Positions 1 to 11,330 of a DNA stretch of 64,000 nt are shown piece after piece (position 1 is the stretch's first letter; every line of letters starts with the position of its first letter). Under the pieces are notes generated by a model. It saw only the letters and a list, made by a program, of their open reading frames with translations. It was not told the DNA's origin and did not search any database. This DNA comes from Andrena cerasifolii (taxonomy: Eukaryota > Arthropoda > Insecta > Hymenoptera > Andrenidae), in NCBI RefSeq assembly GCF_050908995.1, contig NC_135120.1, positions 248,001-312,000 on the forward strand. Reading direction: 5' to 3'. Made by a program: the position numbers and the translations under genes.

Positions 1-1
1 G

Positions 2-570
2 AAACTGAGGGCCTTCGAGCGTAAATGCCTGCGGACCTGCCTCAGGATGTACAGATCCCAACACTCAGAACGGCAACACTTCATCTCAAATAAAATAATA
101 TATAATAACGCAAAGATCCCTCGCATCGACTCCTTTTGCATCCAATTAACACGTAATTACTTTAGCAACCTTCCGAACATAAATAACTGTATTATCCAAG
201 AAATAGCATCACAACCTCATAATAAATCAGAAAGACAAGTGAAAACCGGATACACGGCACCGCGGGCATTTACGCTCTGCGACAAATTAGGAATGATACA
301 AAACGCACAGAACATACCAGTTATATACCACTGGAGAAGAATAAGGCGGATAAACGTATCGCCCTCACGTCGACCGAACAACCAGCAGACAACATAATAT
401 ACAGGTTTTTCCTAACTCTCCCGGAGGTTGACCAGAACTTCAGCAGACTGAACTTCTCAAAATACTGGTGGCTCGAAGCCTCTGAGACCCACATCCAGGA
501 ACTGGGAATACGCAAACTCTGCTCAAGAGCCTACACCGACCACTCCCACAAACGAAAACGATACACCTAA
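2..570 (+). pseudogene. Non-LTR retrotransposon ORF2, C-terminal end (partial, frameshifted)
   Basis: The window opens inside the C-terminal part of a LINE reverse transcriptase protein. The frame starting at base 2 reads KLRAFERKCLRTC, a segment typical of the region after the RT domain in Jockey/I-type elements, and stays open to 397. Another frame then carries an uninterrupted protein-like stretch (motifs LTLPEVDQNFSRLNF and SKYWWLEA) to a stop at 568-570, so a frameshift lies near 330-345. The upstream RT and endonuclease lie outside the window. Being 5'-truncated by the window edge, its full state is unknown. Assignment to a LINE is fairly sure; the clade is inferred. Confidence 0.6.
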
Positions 571-1489
571 TATACACAATACAACAAAAGTGTGCAAACA
601 TATCAATGTATACTCCCAGCACATAAGAATTCTTGTAACTTTTGTAAATTTTGTATATAACCATAGTAGGGTAAACCAACCAGTGAATGACCGAATTGTT
701 GAATCTATGGACCTTTGACATTAATACTTGAATATATTTATGTATAACAACAAAACAACTGTTGAAATTGCATTTAAATTTATTTTTCTTGAAATTTTAT
801 AAAAATAATTACTTATTCGTATCGTAATTTAAAAAAAAAAATTATAAAATTCAAAACGTATAGAAGCCCAGTAAATTACCGCATACTTTTGATAAGAATT
901 TTACCTATTAATGTTTGCTTAATACGCGTAACTTAAAATATAGGATATTAAAAGTGCAACTACACTCTATTTATAAACATATAATAATGTTTAAATTTAT
1001 AAGTGACATTTCTTTGTCTAATTGTCATTCACTGGTATGCGGTCAATTACTGGTTGGCTAACCCTACACAAGTCGTTTCTACCTCTTTAATTCTTCCGTA
1101 TAACGAGGCAGGGGTTTTTACCACTTCCGTTTTCCCCATGCATCATGCTGCACTACGTGCAGCTCAAACATGTAAGCTACACCTGTTTCGATTGATAAAA
1201 ACGAATAAAAATTCAGTCCTTGGGACATCACCCTCCTTCCTGCGAGTCACCTGCGCGGCGACCAATCAGGGAACACTCATAATAATTAAAAGGTTTTTTC
1301 TGTTATTTGTCGCCTACATACTTATAAGATTGTATTCATCGGAAATGGACAATAAACACGTAATTAAAAAAAGAATCTCGATAACGTATCCATAGGATTT
1401 CGTCGCATATCGATTTTTGAGTTTAGGGGACCACCTTAGATAAGAATTTCATAGTGGAGTCTACATAAAAAAATGACTGTAAACTAGTG
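571..1489. other. AT-rich stretch without recognisable gene
   Basis: No coding sequence, inverted repeat or RNA gene could be supported. The start may hold the 3' untranslated tail of the preceding LINE. An open frame at 1003-1395 has no recognisable similarity and looks like chance. Confidence 0.5.
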
Positions 1490-1496
1490 TTATCAG

Positions 1497-2039
1497 TTTC
1501 TCCACCTCCTTCTCCTCTATTATCTGGTCTAGCTCTTCTTTCATCTCCTTCATATCTCTGCTGTGCATTGTTATTATTCTCCAGTTTTCATTATTTTTTC
1601 TTTATTCTTCTCTCTTGAATATGTTCCGTTCCCTCGGTCGAATCCTCCTCTTCTATGCTCTTTCTTATACCTGTGATAATCCCGCCAATCGCTGTACCTT
1701 TTTCGTTCTCTCTGGTGGCATATTTACATTTCCATAAGTATTCTTCTCCTCAATCCACGTTTCTACTAAACCTATCACGATTACATCGATTTCTTTTAAT
1801 CATTTCGTATCCAATTTTAACTGTGTCTTTTTCTCTTTGACTTATCATTTCTTTCCCAATTCTGTGTACCCCCTCCCCCCGCAGGCGCACGGGGAACGGG
1901 CATTGGTACTACCTTTTGTTGTGCCTCCGTTTTTCTTGTAAGCTATGCGATCCTCCAATAGTTTAGAGGTTCGCAGACCTTTGCCGGCTCTAAAAATTTA
2001 CATCTTTCAACTCACCATCCTCTTTCATAATTAATGTCT
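1497..2039 (-). pseudogene. LINE ORF2 endonuclease N-terminal fragment
   Basis: Minus-strand translation gives, in more than one frame, recognisable APE-type endonuclease pieces: DVIGLVETWIEE (the ET motif carries the catalytic Glu of this family), GIITGIRKSIEEE, and WRIITMHSRDMKEMKEEL. Several frameshifts and small deletions separate them, so it is a dead copy. It follows ORF1 directly once the foldback insertion is disregarded. The endonuclease would nick target DNA during target-primed reverse transcription. The fragment stops before the RT domain. Confidence 0.55.
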
Positions 2040-2040
2040 C

Positions 2041-3035
2041 ACACTGTCGAACACGATTTTTGTTCCGCAATGTCCACTGGGTGATTCTTATAGAGTTTTT
2101 CGCCCTGGAAAAGAATCCGCAAACCGTTTGTCGCCATCACCCTCAATTTTTGAGAAATTCGATTTTGAAAAAAAAATCTGCAAATTTTCAACTTTGAACA
2201 TCTTTTGTATCGAAACGGTAATAGTTATTCGGTTGCTCGTTGCGTCAAATTATTCTATGAACCCTCCCAAATACTACGATATAAGTTATTATTGCATTAT
2301 GAACATTTAAATATGTTTAAACAACGATCAAAAGGAAAAGTACACCCGAAATGCACTCATTTTTGAAGATATCTTTCAATTTATTTAAAAAAACTAAGGG
2401 CCTAGGAGAAACTCTGACCATTCCACGCGATGTAGCGGACATTTTTCCTTCGGGAAGCATCAACCGAAGTGGTAAGACACATTTTGTTTTCAATACAAAG
2501 CGAAATAGTTTGGCAAAGTGACTACCACTGTCGACAGCACACGTTTTGTCAAACTATTACGCTTCTCTATTGAAAACAAAACGTGACATACCACTTCTGT
2601 TAGTGGTTTCCGAAAGAAAAAATTCTGCTGCATCGCGTGGAGTAGTCAAATTTTGTTCTTAGACCCTTAGTTTTTAAAATATATAGCAAGATATCTGCAA
2701 AAATTGGTGCATTTCGGGTGTCCTTTTCCCTCTGATCGTTGTTTAAACATATTTAAATGCTTATAATTCAATAATAACTTATCTCGTTGTGTTCGCGAGG
2801 GTTCATAGAATAATTTGACGGAACAACCAACCGAATAACTATTACTGTTTCGACACAAAAGATGTTCAAAGTTGAAAATTTGCAGCTTTTTCTTAAAAAT
2901 CGAATTTCTCAAAATCTGAGGGTGATGGTGCAAACGGTTTGCGAATTCGTTTTCAGCCCACGAAAACCTATAAGAAACGGCTATTGAATGTTACTGAACA
3001 GAAAAAAGGTTCAATTTTGTTGGACAGTGTTATCG
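2041..3035. mobile_element. About 1-kb palindromic foldback element inserted in the LINE
   Basis: The sequence at about 2084-2400 returns in inverse orientation at about 2650-2975. For example GCAAACCGTTTGTCGCCATC near 2118 pairs with the stretch around 2925-2945, and TTTAAACAACGATCA near 2318 pairs with TGATCGTTGTTTAAA near 2733. The centre (2455-2625) is itself a diverged palindrome built around GAAAACAAAACGT. Arms are about 85-90 percent similar by eye. Weak similarity continues outward to about 2041 and 3035. No transposase is present, so it is non-autonomous; superfamily unassigned and exact ends uncertain. Confidence 0.7.
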
Positions 3036-4075
3036 TTCATTTTTACTTTCCTGTACCCTACTTTCACCTTTGTCCCGTGCTCCCTTTCCGCCTTGGCAAT
3101 ATCTTTAATATTTCTTTGTATCTCCTTTTCCATTTTTGTCAGGTCATTGTCAATAAACAACCTCTTATCTTTTAATGTATCCTTTTTTAGCATTATTGCT
3201 CTTTTCTGTTGCCAGCTCTTTAACTTCGCTACCAGTAGCCTTATTTTCTCTCCCCTTCCTACCCACTATGCTTCCTCGATTTCTACTCCTACCTGCAATT
3301 CGTGCCTCAACACGTACTCCACCGTATCCTTCGGCGCCTCTTTATACGGTAAATCCTCTTCCCTTAGGGTAATATTATTTCTTCTCTCTCTTTTCTTTCT
3401 AACTTCTTCCTTTCTTTTTAGCCCCTCCAGTCTTCTTCTTGGCCTCCAGTACTTCTATTCTTTCTCTCATTTCCATCCTTTCCTTCTCCCATATCTCATC
3501 CCTCCTCTTCCACTCGTCCTTCAGATTCAACATTCCTTGCCGCAAATCTCTATTATCTTTTCCCAGCTCTTCCATGTCTTTCTTAACTGCTAGCACAACT
3601 TCCATCAATTTGTCTAATTTATCCATTTCTCTTCCCTGCTCTGTCTCCTGACAGACCGCCGTTTCCGCAGTTCATATAGCTACCTCTGTTTTAAGAATTC
3701 TTCTTCTATTTCCTTTTTGGCCCTTAACCTGTCCTGCAGCATCGAGCCTTCGCTGTCCGCTCTTCTTCTTACCAGCTGTTCTGTCAACGATGGTCTTCCC
3801 CTTCTTCTCGTTTCCTTTTGCCTTTCCCCGCCTTCGCCTGCTTTGCTCATTAAAGTAGTCGCACTTCTTTACCTACTGCTGTTTTCGCTTTGTCTTCTTA
3901 ATTCTTTCACTCCCCCTAGATGTCACTTATCCGTGCCACGTATCTTACTTCGTGCACTCGTTTCACACCTTCTCTTCCTCACCCTTTTTTCTCATCCTTC
4001 GACCCTTGATTATACTGCCCACCGAAACCTTGTCTAATCTCCTCGCTTTCCACCCAAGCTCGTAATTTTCTGCGC
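3036..4075 (-). pseudogene. LINE ORF1 (coiled-coil nucleic-acid-binding type) fragment
   Basis: Minus-strand frames carry a basic N-terminal region with RRRGRPSL (AT-hook-like) and EGSMLQDRLRAKKE near 3700-3850, then a Met-initiated coiled coil MDKLDKLMEVVLAVKKDMEE at 3626 downward, then LKDKRLFIDNDLTKMEKEIQ near 3170, a conserved C-terminal segment of insect LINE ORF1 proteins. ORF1 proteins bind the element RNA and oligomerise through the coiled coil. Frameshifts separate the pieces and the foldback element truncates the end near 3036. Confidence 0.55.
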
Positions 4076-4206
4076 ACTTTTGCCACACTTTTCGTCTATT
4101 TCTTTCACCTGTCTACTCCACACGCGTTATGCTCCACGTCACGTGGTTCCCCCCTATTCATTGCATAGTATGCAATATTTGTTACAACGATTCAGAACTT
4201 TTTTAA

Positions 4207-4478
4207 CCCTCATCCATCCCTCGTGTCAATTTGACAGTGTTCCCGTAATAAGTTATACTGTTCTGTAATTCGTGATTCTGGTATCAAGCAGTATGTCCTG
4301 CACATCGTTTTTTATGCGAAATTTGTGAAAAATCTAAGATGTAAATGTTAACTCATCAATTTGAATAAAAAATATCGAAAAATAACTATTCACCTTATCA
4401 TTTCATCGATCTTTTACCATTGTGTCAATTTGATACCGAGGGACGGGTTCAGTTCGTGAAATGAGGAACGATTGAGGG
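4207..4478. mobile_element. piggyBac-type MITE with TTAA target duplication
   Basis: TTAA at 4203-4206 and 4479-4482 flanks a 272-bp element starting CCCTCA and ending TGAGGG. Subterminal inverted repeats match as well: CCCTCGTGTCAATTTGACA on the left against the reverse complement of GTCAATTTGATACCGAGGG on the right. TTAA duplication with short CCC-starting ends is characteristic of the piggyBac superfamily. There is no coding capacity. Confidence 0.75.
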
Positions 4479-4482
4479 TTAA

Positions 4483-5594
4483 TATTGAGGAACCAAATAT
4501 CTGTTACTGTTATAAAAAAAAAAAAATTTTATTTTTTATAAGATCTATTCCCACTAAAACTTTTATTTTTAAGAAGTTTTCTTTAACAGTTCTCATCGGA
4601 ACTTATAATGTGAGAACATTTTTTAAAAAAGTTCCATGGTCCATGTTTTAAATAGAACCTATTGAAACGTTTCAGAACTCTTTCGACCCTGGATTATATA
4701 AAAAATTCGGTTAATCGGTGATGATTAACTGGGCAGGATGGCCATCGTGTTACGCATGAACGCATGCGCACTTTTACAGTTTTTTACGACACGGCATACA
4801 TACTGTGCGTTGCTGAGAAGATGACAAACGGAAAGAATGCAGTCCGATTGGTTATATGTGCACAGCCCAACTTTTTTCTAACATACTCGAAGGAGTAGGG
4901 CACACGTATTGTCGCTATTAGCCGACGACGCGGCAAAATCAACGAATACGAAGAGACCGAATGGGATACAGATGGTGTGAGTGAAGTACTGCTTTGGTCC
5001 TGTGCCGTCCCACTAGACATCTTTTCAGCAACGCACAGTACCTTTTTAGAGAAATCGCGCAACATTAAAGAGGCATTGACTCGTTGTGGCGTCGTGATAT
5101 TGGCGAGAAATTTTACCAATATTGCGACACAATCGACAAGAAGCGTACTAACATGCAAAAGCCAAGCGCTGAGCGCAATAAAGCTTGCAGGAGGGTTGTT
5201 TGTGTACAAAAAGAAAAATAAGCGCCGCGGATGACAGTTTATAGGAATAGCTAACAAAGGATGAGTTAATAAATTTTGTTTTTACTTATAAATTATCTCA
5301 TAATAAAGTTTAGAACAAGTTTTTTCCAAAACAACATTTTTCAAGTGTGATGACAGTAAATAAAAAAATTATACATACAATTGACAAGAGTAAGGTTGTT
5401 TATTGTACGCAAATTCAGTGTCTTTTACACCACGTAGAGATATCTTAATTAAAGGGCCCTTTCTATTTCTTTTAGCAACAAAAAAATTCAATTTTTCCCT
5501 AAAATTGGAAAATTTTCAGTAGTCCGTCATCTTGTTATATGTTGAGATATTAACTTTCCCCTAGCTGTATAGACATAAGTTTATATACTTTCTA
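4483..5594. repeat. Inverted repeat 4801-4823 / 5018-5040 in otherwise unassigned sequence
   Basis: A 23-bp inverted repeat with one mismatch (arm TACTGTGCGTTGCTGA) encloses about 195 bp. Overlapping ORFs on both strands here (157 and 85 codons) show no recognisable domain and partly arise from the symmetry. The flanks are AT-rich with poly-A runs. I see no gene. Confidence 0.4.
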
Positions 5595-5741
5595 AACTCT
5601 TGGCTTATCTCGTTCAGACTCCTGGTCAGAGGATTCGAGCGAGAACCCTGACCGAAGTCGGAGGACCGAAGTACTTCCCCTGCCTCAGATTATGGAGAAT
5701 TCTCCGGTCCCGAATCTTTCTCCATAATCCGAGGAACACTG
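5595..5741. mobile_element. MITE 3' end fragment (related to 24880-25040)
   Basis: A segment with GATTCGAGCGAGAACCCTG, then CGGTCCCGAATC, ends in GGAACACTG followed by TA. The same order of blocks occurs at 24880-25040, ending GGAACCACTG then TA. The TA-flanked CAGTG terminus suggests a Tc1/mariner-type MITE. The other end could not be placed in either copy. Confidence 0.4.
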
Positions 5742-5958
5742 TATCAGTGTTTGGACGCGATTTCATGAAATATGCAACAGGTTTCATAAACGTATAAGGA
5801 CAAAATATTTAATTCATATTTGCATACGTAATAAAAAACTAAATTCATTTCCATCTAATTTTACAAATTAAAATGTTTTGCAAATTTGACAACAATAATA
5901 ATCAATCATTTTTGAATAATTCATAGTAAAACGAATTGACAGCCAATAAATTACTCAC

Positions 5959-6109
5959 AATTGCGTTGGCAACTTGAAGCATTTCCTCAAACAAAGACTC
6001 TTCTTGCTTATGCCTACCACTGGTATCGACGATAATGATTTCATAACCTTCCTTTTTAAACATTTCTACACCGTCCTGTGCTATTGCCACTGGATCTACT
6101 TCTGTATAG
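5959..6109 (-). CDS. SRP54: Signal recognition particle 54 kDa protein, exon carrying the G3 GTPase motif
   Basis: Minus-strand exon of 151 bp. It opens after a TTTTTAG acceptor (6110-6111) and ends at GCAATT before a GTGAGT donor at 5958. It encodes YTEVDPVAIAQDGVEMFK, then EIIIVDTSGRHKQEESLFEE and MLQVANAI. This is the G domain of SRP54, with DTSGRHKQ as the G3 (DxxGR) motif that contacts the GTP gamma-phosphate. SRP54 binds signal peptides and, as a GTP-dependent pair with SRP receptor alpha, targets ribosomes to the ER. Its first base completes a Ser codon begun by the exon at 33671-33900, so the two exons are consecutive. Both splice signals are canonical and no damage is seen. The next exon downstream was not found in 1-5958. 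Confidence 0.93.
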
Positions 6110-6200
6110 CTAAAAAGACAAATTTTTACACATTATAACATTACTTATACTATGATAGTACCATTATTTCTATTACGGAGGCAAGGCAATAATAAATATA

Positions 6201-6600
6201 CAGGGTGATTTAGAATTACAGGTCCATTGGACGGAGGAGGTGTGTGGTAGGGGATGATAAAAGAAACATTATTCGTGTAATAAACATAAGTCAAATTCCG
6301 CTTTACTTTTTGGTTACAAGGCTTTAAAAGTGCGCGTATCGGACACCTGGCAAACGATCAATCCATCATACATCGCGCGTTTGAGAGGACTGTAGGCAGT
6401 CAGAAACTGGATTTTTTGCATTTTTCGAAAGTACCATCCTTCCCGAGTAAAATGCCGTTTGGTTTATGTTAAAATTCGCAAAATTAAGGAGTTTACCGCC
6501 GAAAAGGTCGAGCACGCCTAAACTGTTTCTGCGCGCACGCAGGTAAACTAGATTCCACGTATTCAAGAAAGGATTTACACCTGATCTGTCATATCTTTAG
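6201..6600. repeat. Probable mariner-type terminus and degraded interior
   Basis: TA followed by CAGGGTGATTTAGAATTACA at 6201 resembles a Tc1/mariner-type TIR, the same CAGGGT start seen at 15531, 20213 and 51403. No inverted partner was located, so the element is truncated or its other end has decayed. The ORF at 6366-6566 (minus) is not recognised. Confidence 0.3.
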
Positions 6601-6799
6601 TGTATCATGAATAAAAAGGTTCAACCACACTTATTCATTGCTGTATTTTATTAAATTATTGCAATGAAATGTTATCGTTACTCTAAACGTGTAGAAGTAG
6701 CGTCCTTCAGTTTCGATCGAGCATTCAAAGTGAAAAGTGCGTCGTATATGTTGAGATACATTATTTTCAGGTGTACTTTCATTTTTTTTTTTATTAATC

Positions 6800-8661
6800 A
6801 TGAGTGGCATATATCCTAGTACACATAAACATGATAGAAAAAAACAGAGGAGGCAGGCCGAAAAGACGCACGTTCTTGGGCAATTAATTTGTTGAGAAAA
6901 ACGGAAATGTAGAAAAGGAAGCTTCGCCGTCGGCAAAAAAAAAAGTAACGGTGATTTTTCTTATACAGTTACTTCTAACGTTCAGTTTGAAATAATAAAC
7001 TTTGATGCTGTTCTTAATATTATTGCCTCACGCGTTAAGAGTGTGGCAAAAGTGTTACATTTGACAAGTGAAAATATCCTGCAATAAATGCAGCGACAGA
7101 TTTGTTCACTCTTCTACTCCATCATTTATATACAGTAATGTTGTGCATGCAGTTATTTCAAAACTGTTTGCAGTTATGAGATATCTAGGTATCGGTTACA
7201 GTGGTTTACGATATTTTTACAGACTAATGGATTGACATATGGACGACGCGCATATTATTTGTTTGTAAGTGTGACGTCCCAGCCCCACCATGGGTCGCGC
7301 CGGTTAGTCTCCGCCAGCACCGCTAGAGGTCTACTCTTCTCCCAAGTCTGTGGCGCCGCAAGCGCGCCGTTAACATAAAAACTCGTTCAAAGAACGCGGG
7401 TTTGTCACGCTAGGAAATTGTAATCTGACTAGCCAACCAGCGACAAGAACGGCGACACCACGCCGGTGTAGCGAGAGACTTTAGTTTTAAGCTGTCGGCA
7501 ATCTTAGTTTATAAGCATTCTTTTGTTCCTATTACTCGTGGAGAGAAAAGGGGTAAATAAAAAGGATACCACGAGGTCGGTTGTACCTGATTTGAATAAT
7601 AAGACTTTTATTTTCCGTTATAATCCTCGAGTACTTAATTCTTTGTGGACCTGCCCCGGCAACAGTGCCCAGTAGGTAAGCTCCCCACAAGTCCGAACTT
7701 CCAATCTCGAGCGCAATATATACAAGTTCCACGTTATTTCCTCTTAGTGCCCGTGTGTCTAGGGCAGGGTCCGCCAGCTATAGCCCTACTGATGAGTCTA
7801 GCTGACGGTCCCAAGACGAAACGCACATCTTCTTTTCCTCCTCGATTTTTAAAATACCAATCCATTTGGCCCGCACACTACTCCAAAAAGCGTGACCGGT
7901 CCGAGGGATTACAGTTACACCGGAGGCGACGGGACAAGATCCCTATACGTTCCGGAATTTATCACCATCTCGGTTTCGGACGTAACATAAAGGAAGTTAC
8001 GTATTTGTCGCCGTGGCTATCGCTAAATTATTCATGACCTCGGCAATAACAGAAGAAATTTGTGGATCTGAAAATGCGGAAAGCTTAATAGTTTCCAGAG
8101 ACGGCACCTGGAGAAAACGGGGGTTCCAATCTTTACACGGTGTCGCATCTCTCATTGGACACCATACCGGAAATGTGGTTGTTATTATTATTAAATCAAG
8201 TTATTGTGCTGTCTGTAAACTTTGGGGACCTCGCAGTGGTACGGACGAATACATGGATTGGCTAGAGAGTCATGAAAACGAGTGTCAAGCAAATCCCGAA
8301 GGTTCCTCAGGCAATATGGAAATGGTCGCGACTTCTGATGTATGTAAACAATCCGAGGATGAAACACGGTGTCAAATATAAATATTCTAGTGGAGACGAA
8401 GACTCCAAGACATTTAAAACAATTTTACACGAAGACCTGTACGGTGAAGGCTATCAAGTTATAACAAAAGAGTGCGTGGGACACGTGCAAAAAAGAATGG
8501 GCACTCGATTGCGCAACGTTAAAAAAGATACTAAAGGACTCGATGGTAAAGGGAAATTGACGGACAAAGTTATCGGAGAACTATCGAAATACTATGGCAA
8601 CGCTATAAGAGATAGTGTTGAGTGCCAAAAAAAGAATGCTTTATGTTTGTCCTTAGTGTAG
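6800..8661 (+). pseudogene. Mutator-like transposase-domain protein, decayed and split by an LTR
   Basis: From ATG at 6800 the plus strand reads an N-terminal basic region (RGGRPKRRTFLGN), then IASRVKSVAKVLHLTS, then NVVHAVISKLFAVMRYLGIG ending near 7269. After the LTR-like block it resumes with SLIVSRDGTWRKRGFQSL, HHTGNVVVIIIKSSYCAVCK, SGDEDSKTFKTILHEDLYG and VGHVQKRMGTRLRNVKK, stopping at 8661. The order matches the Mutator-like transposase domain family common in arthropod genomes, with DGTWRKRG and GDEDSKTF at the positions expected for catalytic Asp residues. Several stops and frameshifts are present, including one near 8340-8370. The C-terminal third is missing. No TIRs were identified. 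Confidence 0.6.
7270..7988. mobile_element. Probable solo LTR inserted in the Mutator-like pseudogene
   Basis: The block starts TGTGACGTCC and ends GGACGTAACA, a near-perfect terminal inverted repeat of LTR type (TG...CA). It interrupts the protein-coding similarity on both sides. No internal retroviral-type coding sequence is present, as expected after LTR-LTR recombination. Flanks GTAAG and TAAAG are similar but not an exact target duplication. Family (Gypsy or BEL) not determined. Confidence 0.45.
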
Positions 8662-9236
8662 GGAACACACTGTACATTTGGCATCAACGTCGGTGTTTTT
8701 AGTTTAAGCGCAACCGGATGTTCGCGTTTCGTATTTTCTTACTATTCTGTTTTGTTTTTTTTTGTTTTAACCGACACTCTCACTTCCGTCTTCGTGCATG
8801 CTAGAGTTAACCCGCGTTAATTATCCGAAAAATTCTGTTCTGCATTTCATCAAATTAAAGTATTATTTTTCCTAAGAAAAACAGAGACCCAGTTCATTTG
8901 GCCTACGGTTAACAAATAATAACTGTGGAGACCGGTGACTAAAGGTGAATACGACATCGCCAGGAAACGGTTGTAAACACGTGGCGTCAGTTGAGGACGA
9001 ACCGGCCACGTATACGGACCGGAGTGGCATCGACGTTGTGTAGCCGTGTGTAATAGCGTATATTGTTCAAGCGCTGACAGTTTATAATATATAACAGATG
9101 TAAAACCCGTGAACAAATAAATAGTTAATGTAATGAAATAGAAGGTATTTCATTCCCTCGCGGGGTAGCACAATAACGAATGCGTTGAAAAAATGAAGAC
9201 GGCGATTATGGCTAGCGTATATCATAACGACGTGCG
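8662..9236. other. Unassigned stretch
   Basis: The Mutator-like similarity ends abruptly at about 8661. What follows contains no ORF I recognise. GTGGAGACCGGTGACTAAAG near 8922 has a weak look of an LTR-element leader next to a primer-binding site, but no LTR or gag could be tied to it. Confidence 0.3.
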
Positions 9237-9500
9237 TTACGAAAATTAGCACGTTTCAATTTTCTTATGAAAAGCAGCACGTTCCATCGTTTCTGACGAA
9301 TATTAGCACGTTTGGTCTTCTGCCACGAAGACTAACACATTTGACTACTTCGCCACGAAGAATAGCACATTTCGTACTGTTGCGGCGAAAACCAGCACGT
9401 TATACTGTTTCGCCACGAAAACTAGCACATTTGGGAATTTGCGGCGAAAATTAACATATTATCCGGTTTGGCCACGAAGAATAGCCCGTTTTGGATTATA
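9237..9500 (+). repeat. Diverged minisatellite, about 30-bp unit, about nine copies
   Basis: Successive units follow the pattern GCCACGAARAMTAGCACRTT plus about ten variable bases. Examples: ACGAAAATTAGCACGTTT near 9239, ACGAAGAATAGCACATTT near 9356, ACGAAAACTAGCACATTT near 9415 and ACGAAGAATAGCCCGTTT near 9474. Units tend to alternate between a GCCACGAA and a GCGGCGAA start, which suggests a higher-order 60-bp dimer in the younger part. Stops occur in the frames checked, so coding is unlikely. Confidence 0.7.
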
Positions 9501-10290
9501 CTGCAGAGTGCAGAAACTATCACGTTTCAGCGCGTGGTCAGTTTAACAGAATTGAACTGTTGAATTCGATCAAATAAGTAGAAAGACTGTATCGGACTCG
9601 CAGTGTTGAAGAAAAACAGTATTTAGTAAAGATCAAGAGATCTTAAGTAACCGTTCGCATTTACCCCACTAGCTACGGGTAATTGCGGACTGAAAGAATT
9701 TTGTTTCTCATTCAAAAAATTATTTGTTTATTAAAGTATCTGTCTCCTAATAAAGCGCTCTTAGATTCGGCACTTGTTGCTCGGGGAGTCCTTAAGAAAT
9801 CACATGCCATTTGTAGATATTTTCTTTTTACTTTTTCTACTTGAAAATACGTCTATTTTTTATGGATTGATTCAGATTTTTAGTTTTCTTTTGGATCAAA
9901 GTTGGTTCTTCATGAGATACTTCGGTTTACGTCTCTATTATTAATTGAAGTTTTTTTCACTGATAAATCGGTTTACCCTATACCGACCTAGTACTAAATA
10001 AAAATTGCTTCGGTATTTAAGTTGACGCACTCGTTGACAATTTCATCGCTAAGGATACCAAAAACGTTAGCACAGCGTAACGACGCGAGCGTATTATAAT
10101 ATCCCGTCTCATTTTTCAATACCGAATTTACCACTTATAATTAATTTAATCTACGACGTGGTTTCGTATCTTCCGTGTTCGGAGACTTTGTAATTAACGT
10201 TTACTTGGTGAAATGAGTGACAATGGTCATGATTGTAATTAAATAAACATGTACGTTGATAAAACTATAAGATGCCTTTATTTAATTTTA
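9501..10290. other. Unassigned AT-rich stretch
   Basis: No gene, no clear repeat. It lies between the minisatellite and the left end of the TIR element at 10298. Confidence 0.4.
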
Positions 10291-11285
10291 AATACATCAC
10301 AGACGAGGTATAGAATAGACCTATCACCTTATGGGACTTCGTGTCGCCACCCAATCTGTGTTACCGACCCATCATTTGAGGACTGAATTTAGCGACCTCT
10401 GTTCATGAACAGCGTCCAACTCAGCAACTACTCTGAAATGTGTTGAAATGCTGAAAGGTGTGTGCGTACTTGTATACGTGTGACTTGTTTAGAGAGAGAG
10501 AGTTTGACATAAGAGGGTAGGCTTTTGTTACGGTATGCTTTGGCTCGGTTGGTCAACGACTCACGCGGATTTCTCTCCGAAAATCCATTTCGTGGATCAA
10601 GACACTATGGCGTTCAGAAATGGTATTTCTTCAAAGCCCGTGCAAGCTATAAATTGCAAGATGACATTGTTTATTAGCACTTTGCGTACCCTTGCGAACC
10701 CTTTCACGTATCGTGCGCCGAAAAAAGTATTAAAAATTCACGCTGTTACTGATATTCCCACAAGTTTCTAATGCACTGTTTAATCATTCCAGTGAAGTAA
10801 TAATAATTGGATTCCGTTTGCCCCTAATATTAGTTTACCGCCAACACTGAATTTTACAGTAAAATCTAATTTTAAAAGTCTCGCAGAAAGTTGCATGATG
10901 CATGAGTGTCTTGTGGTGCATGGATGCAACTGCAAATCGAGTTACTTTTGAAACCCGCATTGTGAAATAAAAGTTTGTCTAGCCCTGAGAAATTCATCGG
11001 TTTAGTGAAGTGTGTGCATGGCATAGTGCATATTATCTCGTGATTTCTCAATTCGCGCATCAATTTCATCGATTACTGGACCATGTGGGAGGCCTTTTAA
11101 TTTAACAGGATTCCATTGAGATATACCCGGTACTTAGAAGACTTTTTCAGAAACTGAAGGATGTTTAAAAACAGAAAATGATTTTGTAATCGTGTGCAAC
11201 GCGATTGTAGAGTCAGTGCCTGTGCCTGCCAAAAAGTGTTTCATAGAGTACCGTGCCTCTACGTGTTAGTGATGTGAACGCGAAT

Positions 11286-11330
11286 TCCCATAAGGTGATA
11301 GGTCTATCGCTCTATCCTATACTTCGTCGA
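11286..11330 (-). repeat. Internal inverted copy of the element terminus
   Basis: TCCCATAAGGTGATAGGTCT at 11286 is the inverse of the subterminal block at 10317-10336 and continues into a diverged version of the terminus. It marks either the right end of a 1.03-kb member (10298-11330) or an internal duplicate inside the 3.8-kb element. Confidence 0.6.

Larger units (their letters stand above)
1490..4080 (-). mobile_element. Degraded LINE on the minus strand, split by a foldback insertion
   Basis: Read on the minus strand this is the 5' half of a non-LTR retrotransposon: a charged coiled-coil ORF1 (about 4075 down to 3036) followed by the endonuclease start of ORF2 (about 2039 down to 1497). 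A palindromic element at 2041-3035 interrupts it near the end of ORF1. The pyrimidine-rich plus strand (TTCTCC runs) reflects the Lys/Glu/Arg-rich coding strand. The RT half is absent. A second related ORF1 fragment lies at 41482-42444. Confidence 0.55.

Noticed and set aside
1003..1395. 130-codon plus-strand ORF
   Set aside because: No recognisable motif, Met-poor context, AT-rich surroundings; compatible with chance.
4784..5257. 157-codon minus-strand ORF
   Set aside because: Overlaps an inverted repeat and an opposing ORF; low-complexity hydrophobic translation without family resemblance.
9237..9500. CRISPR-like array
   Set aside because: Repeats are contiguous and diverged with no unique spacers, and the genome is eukaryotic.
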